Source: Flavobacterium sp. KMS
Lineage (GTDB): Bacteria > Bacteroidota > Bacteroidia > Flavobacteriales > Flavobacteriaceae
Assembly: GCF_000813005.1 (NCBI RefSeq)
Contig: NZ_JSYP01000027.1
Coordinates: 1 to 44,098 of the forward strand
DNA: 44,098 bases
Direction of reading: 5' to 3'
In this document: in pieces, positions 23,865 through 32,194 of the stretch
Numbering within the stretch: the first letter of the stretch is position 1
Layout: each line of letters begins with the position of its first letter
Translations under genes and position numbers: made by a program
Notes under the pieces: model-generated
Seen by the model: only the letters and a program-made list of their open reading frames with translations
Database searches by the model: none
Told to the model about the DNA's origin: nothing

Positions 23865-24992
23865 CTAAGACAAAATAACAAGATCAACATTCGATAAAGA
23901 AAGACGAGTCAATAAACGTCTAAAAATCGATGTCGCCAAAATTACCTTAAAAAAATTAAAATGAGGTTTCCCAATACAAACCGTTGTAATTTCTTTTTGT
24001 TCTACAACCTTAAGCATCGTATCAGTAATATTGGTACTTTCTATTTTAATTACTTCGGCACCGAGTTGAGTCGCCAATTTAAAATTATTAATTAAGTGGC
24101 GTTGTTTATCCAGCGCTATTTTATCACTGCTTTCTCTTGGTAACTGAACATACAAAACATACCAATCGCTATTATAATAACTAGCCAATCGAGCCGTTTT
24201 TCTGATAATATTCTTTGCCGTTCTCTCATTACTACTTATACATGCCAATAATTTTTCGTGTCGCAGCGCCTGAGTTTTAGGAACTTCATTTTCTACTTTT
24301 CGCAACACCTGACTCGCTACTTCTTTAAGAGCCAATTCTCGCAATTGTAGAATCTGATCAGACTTAAAAAAATTATTCAGCGCAGTCTGGATTTTATCTT
24401 CCGTATAAATTTTCCCTTCTTTTAATCGGTCAATTAAATCTTCCGAAGTCAAATCGATGTTTACAACCTCATCCGCTAATCGCAGTACATTATCAGGAAT
24501 CCGTTCTTTAACATCAACATTGGTAATCCGTTTTACATCTTCGTTTAAACTCTCGATATGCTGAATATTAACTGCCGAAATCACGTTTATTCCAGATTCT
24601 AAAATCTCCAGAACATCTTGCCAGCGCTTTTCATTCTTGCTACCTTCTATGTTTGTGTGCGCCAACTCATCTACAATAACCACTTCTGGCCGCAAATTAA
24701 TTATGGCTTGCACATCCATTTCCTCCAGTTGCTTTCCTTTGTAAAAAATAGAACGACGCGGAATCACAGGCAAACCATCCAGCAATTCATGCGTTTCCTT
24801 ACGGTTATGCGTTTCTATGTATCCGATTTTTACATCTATTCCATTCTTTAATAATGTATGCGCTTCCTGTAGCATACGAAAAGTTTTGCCTACACCAGCA
24901 CTCATGCCAATGTAGACCTTAAACTTTCCTTTACGGGATTTCTGAATTAAATCGAGAAAGTGCTTAACATTATTTTCCTTTTCGTTATCCAT
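23865..24992 (-). CDS. kdpD: Truncated-type KdpD: sensor ATP-binding plus Usp domain, no kinase
   Basis: 375 residues. The N-terminal KdpD domain (about 20-225) has Walker A GMSAGVGKT (29-37), the EAHTLLKNGIDVKIGYIETH stretch, Walker B-like VVIVDELAHTN and IQHIESLND-like ISAVNIQHIESLNE. A universal-stress-protein domain follows (about 245-375; LACISSNERTAKNIIRKTARLA). E. coli KdpD goes on with four membrane helices, GAF, HisKA and HATPase; all are missing here, and the reading frame ends cleanly in VDLVILS plus stop. This reads as a natural short form, with the kinase supplied by the next gene. It may sense K+ or ATP or cyclic nucleotides in the cytoplasm. Confidence 0.9.
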   Translation of the reverse strand: MDNEKENNVKHFLDLIQKSRKGKFKVYIGMSAGVGKTFRMLQEAHTLLKNGIDVKIGYIETHNRKETHELLDGLPVIPRRSIFYKGKQLEEMDVQAIINLRPEVVIVDELAHTNIEGSKNEKRWQDVLEILESGINVISAVNIQHIESLNEDVKRITNVDVKERIPDNVLRLADEVVNIDLTSEDLIDRLKEGKIYTEDKIQTALNNFFKSDQILQLRELALKEVASQVLRKVENEVPKTQALRHEKLLACISSNERTAKNIIRKTARLASYYNSDWYVLYVQLPRESSDKIALDKQRHLINNFKLATQLGAEVIKIESTNITDTMLKVVEQKEITTVCIGKPHFNFFKVILATSIFRRLLTRLSLSNVDLVILS

Positions 24993-25009
24993 AATTTTAT
25001 TTGCATTAT

Positions 25010-25074
25010 GCTATAAGCAGTAAGCTTTAAGCAATACAAACTTTTAAAAAAGCTTATTGCTTAAAGCTTATAGC
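25010..25074. repeat. Inverted repeat upstream of kdpD
   Basis: Left arm 25010-25036 pairs with right arm 25055-25074 over 20 positions (ends GCTATAAGC and AAGCAATA), with a 7-base bulge in the left arm. It lies between the porin and kdpD genes and could attenuate or process the transcript. Confidence 0.6.
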
Positions 25075-25081
25075 CTAAAGT

Positions 25082-26158
25082 CTAAAGAGTAATTGCCAAA
25101 GAAGTCGTTATAAATACGTTACTATCTGTTGGATCATTATTTTTTAAAAAGATATCATCTTTACTATTCAAAGTTCGTGCTTCTAATCTAAATATTACAT
25201 TTTCTGCGGCTAAATAATCAAAGTTTGCCGAGAAACCATACGTTTTAAAACCGTTTGGAGTATCAGTTGCAATGATTACCCCTTTTTTATCCTGATAATA
25301 CTCTCCTCTTGCAGCAACCATAATTTTATTTGTTGGTTTATATTGAGCCACCACAATTGGCGAATACCAAACATCATAATCAGAACTTCCGTTAGTAGCT
25401 TGCTGCAATCCAATATCAAAACCTGCAATCAGGTTTACTTTTTCAGACACTTTAAACTGTCCGTAAAAATCATTAAAGTATCTCCATTTTCTATCCACAT
25501 CCGGTTGTTCATTCCCAACATATGTACTCCAGTTTAATGTAACTGCCGAAGTTGGTTTATAAGTAACCTGTGTTCCAAAAGCCGGAGTCTGATTTCCCTC
25601 AACCTTCTGGATACGTTGCCAGCCATTTAAATACATTACAGCCAAATACCATTTTTCACTTTTAGATGTATATCCTAACTTAACACCCGCCTCATAATAT
25701 GGAGAGTTCTCCGCAAGAATACTTCTGGTTAAAGTCATACAATCTTTCCCGATTGCACTTTCAAAACCAATGTGCGAAGGCATAACTCCCGCATCAACCC
25801 AAAGATTATGCTCTTTTGAGATTTTTACTCCCACATTAGCTTCATAAACATTTTTTAATAAGCCTTGTTCAGCAGCCATATTATATTCTGCATAAGTTCC
25901 AGCCATAATTGCAAAATTCCCTCGAACATTGTCTTTAGCATAATTCACTTTTGCCAAACCTAAATTCAAATTTACCTCATTGTGTTTGTTATAATTATAA
26001 AGAAAACTTGGACGAGTATGATTATCAGGATTTCCAAAATCATAGCTGTAATAAGTATCTATATAACCCGAAAACGTAAACGGACTTTTAGATTCTTCCT
26101 GAGCATTCATTGTTGTATATCCGAAAGCTATTAAAGCTGTAAGTATTATTTTTTTCAT
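25082..26158 (-). CDS. Outer-membrane beta-barrel protein (BBP2 porin-like)
   Basis: 358 residues with a signal peptide (1-19, ending TMNAQ). The mature part is built of alternating strands with Tyr, Trp and Asn, opening FTFSGYIDTYYSYDFGNPDN and ending in a hydrophobic final strand VFITTSLAITL, as expected for an OmpL/BBP2-type barrel of about 14-16 strands. It lies between kdpC and kdpD on the same strand, so it probably belongs to the K+ locus and may let K+ through the outer membrane; that is inference from position. No lipobox is seen. Confidence 0.85.
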   Translation of the reverse strand: MKKIILTALIAFGYTTMNAQEESKSPFTFSGYIDTYYSYDFGNPDNHTRPSFLYNYNKHNEVNLNLGLAKVNYAKDNVRGNFAIMAGTYAEYNMAAEQGLLKNVYEANVGVKISKEHNLWVDAGVMPSHIGFESAIGKDCMTLTRSILAENSPYYEAGVKLGYTSKSEKWYLAVMYLNGWQRIQKVEGNQTPAFGTQVTYKPTSAVTLNWSTYVGNEQPDVDRKWRYFNDFYGQFKVSEKVNLIAGFDIGLQQATNGSSDYDVWYSPIVVAQYKPTNKIMVAARGEYYQDKKGVIIATDTPNGFKTYGFSANFDYLAAENVIFRLEARTLNSKDDIFLKNNDPTDSNVFITTSLAITL

Positions 26159-26226
26159 TTTATTTTATCATTGCGAGAAACGAAATAATCTCGTTCTCTT
26201 AATTATTCTATTTGTTATTAGTTTTT

Positions 26227-26322
26227 TTTAGGAGCTCCCGAAGCTTCGGGACCAGCTGTCCGCTATATCTTTTTCTGTCCGCCGCGGCGGACAGAAAAAG
26301 GATACCGCTTCCATCTAGGCTA
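26227..26322. repeat. Cruciform repeat element, copy A
   Basis: The element begins TTTAGGAGCT and ends AAAAGGATACCG...GGCTA, flanks shared with copy B at 33638-33731. Its hairpin tip is a perfect 32-bp palindrome with arms 26269-26284 and 26285-26300 (centre CCGCGG). A smaller palindrome CCCGAAGCTTCGGG precedes it. It is far more G+C-rich than its surroundings. Confidence 0.8.
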
Positions 26323-26342
26323 AAACACTTGGGGCAACAAGG

Positions 26343-26632
26343 GCTTTAGTCATCCTAACAGGTTTTCGGAACCTGTTAGGTAATAAAGGGCAAACTCAGA
26401 TAAAACAACTACAAGTCTATCTATATTTTGTCCATAAATTTTCATACATACAAGGCACTAGCAACCTTGCCAACAGGTTTTTATCCCGAAATTTCGGGAC
26501 TGTTGGGTTTAGTATTAATCATCATATTTACAAGTATTTTTGTTATCCTAACAGGTTTCCAAAACCTGTTAGATATCTAAGTACTGATTACTGAATATCA
26601 TACCTACAAGGTTTTAGAAACCTTGCAGGATA
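26343..26632. repeat. Cluster of hairpins in kdpC-porin gap
   Basis: Five hairpins line up here. Two are CTAACAGGTT/AACCTGTTAG type (near 26356 and 26548) and two CAAGG/CCTTG type (near 26450 and 26608). One is CCCGAAATTTCGGG (near 26485). The motifs CTAACAGG and CAAGGTT repeat in alternation. The whole 480-bp gap 26159-26637 holds this cluster and the copy A element, and no gene. It could weaken expression of the porin and sensor genes relative to kdpABC. Confidence 0.75.
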
Positions 26633-26637
26633 AAAAC

Positions 26638-27204
26638 CTAAGAACCTTTTTTAGAAAGTTCGTCAAGAGCAATGTTCAATTCCAGAACATTTACCATTGC
26701 GGTTCCCATAACCTTAGGAGTATTAATTTTAGATTCAACCAAAGCCTTAACTTTATCCTCAGCTAATTTTCTTTCTTTAGCAACCCGTTTCACCTGAACC
26801 AAAGCGCCTTGAGGGGAAATATTTGGGTCTAAACCACTCCCTGAAGCAGTAACCATATCGGCAGGAATTTCTGATTTTCTTAAATAAGGATGAACAATTA
26901 AGAAAGTATCAATTCTCTTTTGAACCACAGCTAAGTAATCAGCATTACTTGGTCCTTTATTGCTTCCACCACTACCAGCAGCATTATAATCTACAGCCGA
27001 AGGGCGTCCCCAGAAATAATTAGATTTATCAAATTTCTGACCTATTTTTTGATACCCTACCACTTTACCATTAACCGAAATAGTTTCTCCCTTACCTTGG
27101 TTAGGTGCAAGCTGAGCAATACCATAAATTGCCAGAGGATAAATAACTGCAAACAGAACCACCGTAAGTAGGGTAAATTTTACTATTGAAAATATATTTT
27201 TCAT
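26638..27204 (-). CDS. kdpC: K+-transporting ATPase subunit C
   Basis: 188 residues. A single N-terminal membrane helix (about 8-30) is followed by a periplasmic domain with the family blocks FWGRPSAVDYNAAGSGGSNK, VTASGSGLDPNISPQGA and KVMGTAMVNVLELNIAL. KdpC stabilises the KdpFABC complex and may help with ATP affinity. It comes 98 bases after kdpB, with a CTAAG-rich repeat between them (27210-27300), and ends before a large repeat-filled gap. Confidence 0.95.
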   Translation of the reverse strand: MKNIFSIVKFTLLTVVLFAVIYPLAIYGIAQLAPNQGKGETISVNGKVVGYQKIGQKFDKSNYFWGRPSAVDYNAAGSGGSNKGPSNADYLAVVQKRIDTFLIVHPYLRKSEIPADMVTASGSGLDPNISPQGALVQVKRVAKERKLAEDKVKALVESKINTPKVMGTAMVNVLELNIALDELSKKGS

Positions 27205-27302
27205 TGTTTTTATTTTTTGAGTTTCTAAGGAACTAAGCTTCTAAGACGCTAAGAAAAACCTTAGAACCTTAGTAACTTAGTATCTCAGAACCTTTTTTTA
27301 GA

Positions 27303-29336
27303 TTACATAAATAAAGCTACTGCCAAATCAATTAATTTAATTCCGATAAAAGGAATAATCAATCCTCCTAAACCATAAATCAACAAGTTTCTTTTAAGGA
27401 TTGCACTCGCCCCGATTGGTTTATAATCAACACCTCTTAACGCAAGCGGGATCAATATTGGGATAATAATCGCATTAAAAATCACAGCCGATAAAATGGC
27501 ACTCTCAGGACTATGCAAATGCATGATATTTAAACCTTGTAAAGCAGGAATCGCAGTGATAAAAAGTGCAGGAACAATAGCAAAATACTTCGCTACGTCA
27601 TTTGCAATAGAAAATGTTGTAAGTGTACCTCTGGTCATCAACAACTGTTTTCCAATTTCAATAATCTCAATTAACTTAGTTGGGTCATTATCTAAATCGA
27701 CCATGTTTCCGGCTTCCTTAGCAGCTTGAGTTCCGCTATTCATTGCAACACCTACATCTGCTTGCGCAAGAGCCGGTGCATCATTCGTACCGTCACCCAT
27801 CATCGCGACAAGTTTACCCATTTGTTGCTCATTTTTAATGTAGTTCATTTTATCCTCAGGTTTCGCTTCGGCAATAAAATCGTCAACACCAGCAGCTTCA
27901 GCAATAAACTTAGCCGTAAGAGGATTATCTCCGGTAACCATTACCGTTTTTACACCCATTTTTCTCAAACGGTCAAAACGTTCTTTCATTCCAGTTTTAA
28001 TAATATCCTGCAATTCGATAACCCCTTGTACTTGGTTATTTTTAACCACTACCAACGGCGTTCCACCTTTAGACGAAATATCAATTACTTTTTGAGCAAT
28101 ATCTTCAGGGAAATTATTCCCAGCCTGAAGTGCAATATTTTTTGCAGCATCCTGAGCCCCTTTTCTAATGTTAGTTCCGTCTTTTAAGACAACACCACTA
28201 GTTCTGGTTTCAGCAGTAAATTTAATTAAAGTAGCACCTTCAATAGATAAGTTTTGAGCTACAGTTGAACCAGCCAACTCTACAATACTTTTTCCTTCAG
28301 GAGTATCATCTGCAAGAGAACTTAATACTGCAGATTCTATAAAATCTTTTTCTGTAACACCTTTAGCAGGATAAAAATTAGTTGCTTTTCTGTTACCAAT
28401 AGTAATCGTTCCTGTTTTATCAAGAAGTAATACATCAATATCTCCAGCAGTTTCTACCGCTTTTCCAGATTTTGTAATTACATTAGCACGCAACGCTCTA
28501 TCCATTCCCGCAATTCCGATTGCTGAAAGTAAACCTCCAATTGTTGTTGGAATTAAACATACAAAAAGAGAGATAAAAGCAGCAATTGTTATTGGCGCAT
28601 TAGCATAATCTGCAAATGGTTTTAAGGTAACACAAACAATCACGAAGATTAGAGTAAATGCTGCCAACAAAATAGTCAATGCAATTTCGTTTGGCGTTTT
28701 CTGACGGCTTGCTCCTTCAACCAAAGCAATCATTTTATCAAGAAAACTTTCGCCAGGCTCAGATGTTACGATTACTTTAATTTTATCCGACAATACTTTT
28801 GTACCTCCAGTTACCGATGATTTATCACCACCAGCTTCACGAATTACAGGAGCACTTTCTCCAGTAATCGCACTTTCATCAATAGTTGCCAAACCTTCGA
28901 TGATTTCACCATCAGTTGCTATTAAATCTCCAGCTTCACAAACGAAAACATCTCCTTTTTTTAATTCCGAAGAACTAATATTTTTGATTTCTCCATTAGC
29001 AAGGATTTGTCTTGCTGGTGTTTCTTCCCGTGTTTTTCTTAAACTATCGGCTTGAGCTTTACCTCTTGCTTCGGCAATTGCTTCGGCAAAATTGGCAAAC
29101 AAAAGAGTTGCTAGTAAAATTAAAAACACAATTAAATTATATGCAAAACTACCTTGATCGTTTGCTCCCATCAAAATGGAAATACAAACAGCAAACATAA
29201 TGGCAGTCCCAATTTCTACGGTAAACATTACCGGATTTTTAATCATCAATTTTGGATTAAGCTTCACAAAAGATTGCACTAAGGCATCTTTTACCTGCTT
29301 ACTTTCAAACAATGAATTGGATTTATTGTTAGTCAT
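27303..29336 (-). CDS. kdpB: K+-transporting P-type ATPase subunit B
   Basis: 677 residues, P-type ATPase. The actuator motif is ITGESAPV, the phosphorylated Asp306 lies in LLDKTGTIT (Asp307 in E. coli), and the hinge motif is GDGTNDAPALAQADVGVAMNSGT. It has membrane helices at both ends as in other KdpB proteins. It couples ATP hydrolysis to K+ import through KdpA. It starts 11 bases after the kdpA stop, so the two are tightly linked. Confidence 0.97.
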   Translation of the reverse strand: MTNNKSNSLFESKQVKDALVQSFVKLNPKLMIKNPVMFTVEIGTAIMFAVCISILMGANDQGSFAYNLIVFLILLATLLFANFAEAIAEARGKAQADSLRKTREETPARQILANGEIKNISSSELKKGDVFVCEAGDLIATDGEIIEGLATIDESAITGESAPVIREAGGDKSSVTGGTKVLSDKIKVIVTSEPGESFLDKMIALVEGASRQKTPNEIALTILLAAFTLIFVIVCVTLKPFADYANAPITIAAFISLFVCLIPTTIGGLLSAIGIAGMDRALRANVITKSGKAVETAGDIDVLLLDKTGTITIGNRKATNFYPAKGVTEKDFIESAVLSSLADDTPEGKSIVELAGSTVAQNLSIEGATLIKFTAETRTSGVVLKDGTNIRKGAQDAAKNIALQAGNNFPEDIAQKVIDISSKGGTPLVVVKNNQVQGVIELQDIIKTGMKERFDRLRKMGVKTVMVTGDNPLTAKFIAEAAGVDDFIAEAKPEDKMNYIKNEQQMGKLVAMMGDGTNDAPALAQADVGVAMNSGTQAAKEAGNMVDLDNDPTKLIEIIEIGKQLLMTRGTLTTFSIANDVAKYFAIVPALFITAIPALQGLNIMHLHSPESAILSAVIFNAIIIPILIPLALRGVDYKPIGASAILKRNLLIYGLGGLIIPFIGIKLIDLAVALFM

Positions 29337-29347
29337 TTTCTTTTATA

Positions 29348-31069
29348 TTATTTTAATGTAAAATATTCTGCCAATGGACCTAAAGCCAACGCTGGGAAGA
29401 ATGATAAGGCGGCGATAATTGCAATTACTGCAAAAACCATTACTCCAAAAATAGAAGTGTCTGTTTTTAAAGTTCCTGCACTTTCTGGGATATATTTTTT
29501 ATTAGCCAATAATCCTGCAATAGCCAATGGCCCGATTATAGGAATGAAACGACTCAATAGTAATACAATTCCTGTAGTAATATTCCAGAACGGATTATTA
29601 TCTCCTAAACCTTCAAACCCAGAACCATTATTGGCTGCACTAGAAGTATATTCATATAACATTTCTGAAAATCCATGATTTCCCGGGTTGTTTAACCAAC
29701 CTGTTGCATTCCCATTAAACCACCATCCCATTGCTGTATCATGTGCAGCAAAATACGAAGCCAAAGCTGTTCCTGATAATATTAATAAAGGATGAAGAAT
29801 AGCAACAAAAGCAGCAATCTTAACTTCCCGAGCTTCAATTTTCTTTCCTAAAAATTCAGGTGTTCGACCAACCATTAAACCAGAAATAAATACTGCCAGA
29901 ATAATGAAAACATAAAAGTTAAGAATACCAACACCACAACCACCATAAAATGCATTAACCATCATAGCAAGCAATTCCATAGCACCAGATACTGGCATCG
30001 AGCTATCATGCATACTATTAACAGAACCTGTAGAAATTACTGTTGTTGCAATACTCCAGAAACCTGAAATAGCTGGCCCTAAACGAACCTCCTTGCCTTC
30101 CATTGCTCCTGTTGCCTGGGTAATTCCCATTCTTTCGATAGCAGGATTTCCGTTAATTTCACTAATAACCGTTGGGATAACCAGTAATAAGAATCCAACC
30201 GTCATAACGCCAAAAATAACGTATGATAATTTTCTTTTCTTTAGATAAAAACCTAGGGCGAAAATCATCCCAAACGGAATAATTAATTGAGCCCATAATT
30301 CGACAGCATTAGTAAAATAAGTAGGATTTTCTAACGGATGAGCCGAGTTAGCCCCAAAAAAACCACCACCATTTGTACCTATATGTTTTATGGCAATAAA
30401 TGCTGCAGCAGGTCCACGAGAAACCTCTACATTATCACCTTGTAAAGTAGTGATAGCATCTTTACCTTCAAAAGTCATTGGTGAACCGCTAAATACCAAA
30501 GCAGTAGCTACAATAGCAGCTAATGGTAATAAAACGCGAGTACAACTTTTGATAAAATAATTATAAAAGTTACCTAATTTATCCGTAGATCTTTCTTTCA
30601 TTGCAGTAAAAACCATTGCTGCAGCAGCCATTCCGACACCAGCCGAAACAAATTGCAAGAACATCAAGAATATTTGTGATAAATAAGACACACCGCTTTC
30701 GCCCGAATAATGCTGTAAATTACAGTTTACTATAAATGAAATGGCAGTATTAAATGCCAAATCTGGACTCATCGATGGATTATTATCGGGGTTTAAGAAT
30801 AGTGACCCTTGAAACAATAAAATAAAGAAGCAAAGAAAGAACCAAACCATGTTTATACTTAAAAGTGCTTTTAAGTGTTGCTTCCAGTTCATTTCTTCGG
30901 TGGAATTTATTCCACTGATTTTAAAAATAAGTTTTTCAATTGGATTGAAAATCGGGTCAAGTAATGTTTTATCACCCAAATAAACTTTAGCAATATATTT
31001 TCCCAAAGGAATGGCTAAAACTATCGTAATGATAAAAATACTGATGACGCCAAATAATTCTGTGTTCAT
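29348..31069 (-). CDS. kdpA: K+-transporting ATPase subunit A (K+ channel-like)
   Basis: 573 residues with about ten membrane helices. The selectivity-filter loops are visible: VNCNLQHYSGESG (about 114-126), IGTNGGGFFGANSAHP (230-245), FYGGCGVGILN (mid-chain) and NNGSGFEGLGDNNP (near the end). They mark the SKT-type channel that binds K+. KdpF starts 170 bases upstream, leaving a 92-base gap after its stop. A start at ATG 31069 fits the family. Confidence 0.97.
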   Translation of the reverse strand: MNTELFGVISIFIITIVLAIPLGKYIAKVYLGDKTLLDPIFNPIEKLIFKISGINSTEEMNWKQHLKALLSINMVWFFLCFFILLFQGSLFLNPDNNPSMSPDLAFNTAISFIVNCNLQHYSGESGVSYLSQIFLMFLQFVSAGVGMAAAAMVFTAMKERSTDKLGNFYNYFIKSCTRVLLPLAAIVATALVFSGSPMTFEGKDAITTLQGDNVEVSRGPAAAFIAIKHIGTNGGGFFGANSAHPLENPTYFTNAVELWAQLIIPFGMIFALGFYLKKRKLSYVIFGVMTVGFLLLVIPTVISEINGNPAIERMGITQATGAMEGKEVRLGPAISGFWSIATTVISTGSVNSMHDSSMPVSGAMELLAMMVNAFYGGCGVGILNFYVFIILAVFISGLMVGRTPEFLGKKIEAREVKIAAFVAILHPLLILSGTALASYFAAHDTAMGWWFNGNATGWLNNPGNHGFSEMLYEYTSSAANNGSGFEGLGDNNPFWNITTGIVLLLSRFIPIIGPLAIAGLLANKKYIPESAGTLKTDTSIFGVMVFAVIAIIAALSFFPALALGPLAEYFTLK

Positions 31070-31161
31070 AATTTTTTAAATTTTAGTAAAATGTCAGATG
31101 TGATTTGTAAAAGGAGACCGACGTATAACATCTAACATCTCACTTATAACTTTTAACATCA

Positions 31162-31239
31162 TTAAAATTTTTCGGGTTTGATTAATACGTAAACCAAATA
31201 GCCGAAAACGGCAAGGGCAATAATAAATAATGCAGTCAT
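31162..31239 (-). CDS. kdpF: K+-transporting ATPase subunit F (25 aa)
   Basis: A 25-residue ORF, too short for most gene finders. It begins MTALFIIALAVFGYLVYVLI and ends with the basic/acidic tail KPEKF, the hallmark of KdpF (one membrane helix, then x-x-P-E-K/R-F). KdpF sits at the KdpA-KdpB interface and stabilises the complex. It lies in the expected place directly ahead of kdpA, and three bases after the stop of another micro-ORF. Confidence 0.9.
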   Translation of the reverse strand: MTALFIIALAVFGYLVYVLIKPEKF

Positions 31240-31242
31240 GAT

Positions 31243-31329
31243 TTAAATTTTTTCAAAAAATTCGACAGATTTAAAACAAATCGCAAAGAGCAAAACTGCC
31301 AGTGCGAGTAAAAGAATAGGGATTAACAT
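31243..31329 (-). CDS. 28-aa membrane microprotein upstream of kdpF
   Basis: A 28-residue ORF starting MLIPILLLALAVLLFAICF, with one predicted helix (residues 3-19) and a charged tail (KSVEFFEKI). Its stop is three bases before the kdpF ATG, so translation is probably coupled. It shares the KdpF layout (short hydrophobic helix, then a tail with Lys, Glu and Phe) but not the P-E-K-F motif. It may be a second small subunit of the Kdp complex, a divergent KdpF copy, or a leader peptide. Reality is supported by position and composition only. Confidence 0.6.
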   Translation of the reverse strand: MLIPILLLALAVLLFAICFKSVEFFEKI

Positions 31330-31397
31330 AGGTTTTGATTTATTTAGATTATTGGATTATTATTTTTTAGACTCCGAGATTAGAAGAAACTAGACTA

Positions 31398-31585
31398 GGA
31401 GAAGCAAGAGGCAAGATTTAAAGATGAGGAGAAACAAGAGGCAAGACTTAAAGATTATAGATTAAACATTTATAGATAATAGATTTCAAAAAACAACTTT
31501 AGTCTTTCTTCTACCTCCTAACATCTTGTTTCTATTCTCTTGGCTCTATTCTCTTAACCCTATTCTCTTGACTCTATCAGTCTTT
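31398..31585. repeat. Short direct repeats ahead of the kdp genes
   Basis: Two copies of GAGAAACAAGAGGCAAGA-like sequence, each followed by TTAAAGAT (near 31400 and 31428), are followed on the other side by three CTATTCTCTT units (31532-31575). Read on the opposite strand the latter resemble the former (AAGAGAATAG), so the two sides can partly pair. No gene is seen in the 257-bp gap 31330-31586, and no clear promoter for the kdp genes was found. Confidence 0.5.
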
Positions 31586-31586
31586 C

Positions 31587-31868
31587 CTAGACACCCGACG
31601 CATTAATTTGCTTTATATATTCAGCCTTCAATGATTTTGGAAATAAATCCGAAATCGTACAATGCCGTAATTCCATGAAAGAAGAAACCGAGAAAACGTA
31701 TACGTTCGAAATGGCACTTTTAGTTTCGTAACTCCCTGTAGTATATAATCGCTCGGCAAGCGCCAGACATTTTTTTGCTCTGACAATATTCCCGCTAATG
31801 ATTGCTGTCTTAGTGATTTCGGCAAACCGTTCAGCTTGCTTATAAATCGTGGTGACTTGATTTTTCAT
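31587..31868 (-). CDS. Conserved-looking hypothetical protein of the kdp locus
   Basis: 93 residues from the ATG at 31868. A longer frame from 31934 adds a stretch translated from a poly-A/T leader and is less likely. Composition is helix-forming: QAERFAEITKTAIISGNIVRAKKCLALAERLY resembles a TPR-like helix pair (the run is split here by family-type Ala spacing), and the tail is HCTISDLFPKSLKAEYIKQI. No membrane segment. It sits between the NtrC-type regulator and the kdp genes on the same strand. Function is unknown. Confidence 0.7.
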   Translation of the reverse strand: MKNQVTTIYKQAERFAEITKTAIISGNIVRAKKCLALAERLYTTGSYETKSAISNVYVFSVSSFMELRHCTISDLFPKSLKAEYIKQINASGV

Positions 31869-31900
31869 AAGAATGATTTTTTTTGTTCTTCCTCCCTTAT

Positions 31901-31917
31901 GCCAAAATACATTCCAA
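31901..31917 (-). promoter_or_regulatory. Weak sigma54-like site upstream of the 93-aa gene
   Basis: On the - strand TTGGAATGTATTTTGG resembles TTGGCACG-N4-TTGC, with GG kept at -24 but GG in place of GC at -12. It lies about 33-49 bases before the start at 31868. It is of interest because the neighbouring regulator has a sigma54 activation domain; the match is poor. Confidence 0.2.
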
Positions 31918-31984
31918 AAAAAAACTTTTAACACAATACACTATAAACTAACACCTTATCAAATTTACTTAAAATTCAGGCATA

Positions 31985-32014
31985 AAAAAAGCCTATCAAA
32001 ATGATAGGCTTTTA
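31985..32014 (-). terminator. Terminator after NtrC-type regulator
   Basis: A 12-bp stem AAAAGCCTATCA/TGATAGGCTTTT (31987-31998 and 32002-32013) with a 3-base loop is flanked by A- and T-runs. It lies about 180 bases after the regulator's stop and before the 93-aa gene. The gap 31869-32194 holds nothing else recognisable except the weak site at 31901. Confidence 0.75.
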
Positions 32015-32194
32015 TTGAAATGATAAGGATTTTAATTTTTTAGTTTTGAGTCCCATTGGGACAATATATTTATAGAAAAATTAGAAATTAGTAGACAAAC
32101 ATTACGTAATCAAAATATGTATCGCTCCGATGGAATTTTTAAATTGGAATTTGGAATTTATCCCGATAACTATCAGCATTGGAATTTTAAGTTA

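Noticed and set aside
23865..24992. KdpD broken by frameshift or stop
   Set aside because: The frame ends cleanly after a full Usp domain, and no kinase-domain remnants are visible in the 378-bp gap downstream in any frame; a natural short form fits better.
31280..31310. CTGGCAGTTTTGC on the - strand as a sigma54 promoter for kdp
   Set aside because: The GG-GC spacing is 7 instead of 10 bases and it lies inside the 28-aa micro-ORF.
31869..31934. Upstream extension of the 93-aa kdp-locus protein
   Set aside because: The added 22 residues come from an A/T-rich leader overlapping the possible promoter; the ATG at 31868 is more likely.
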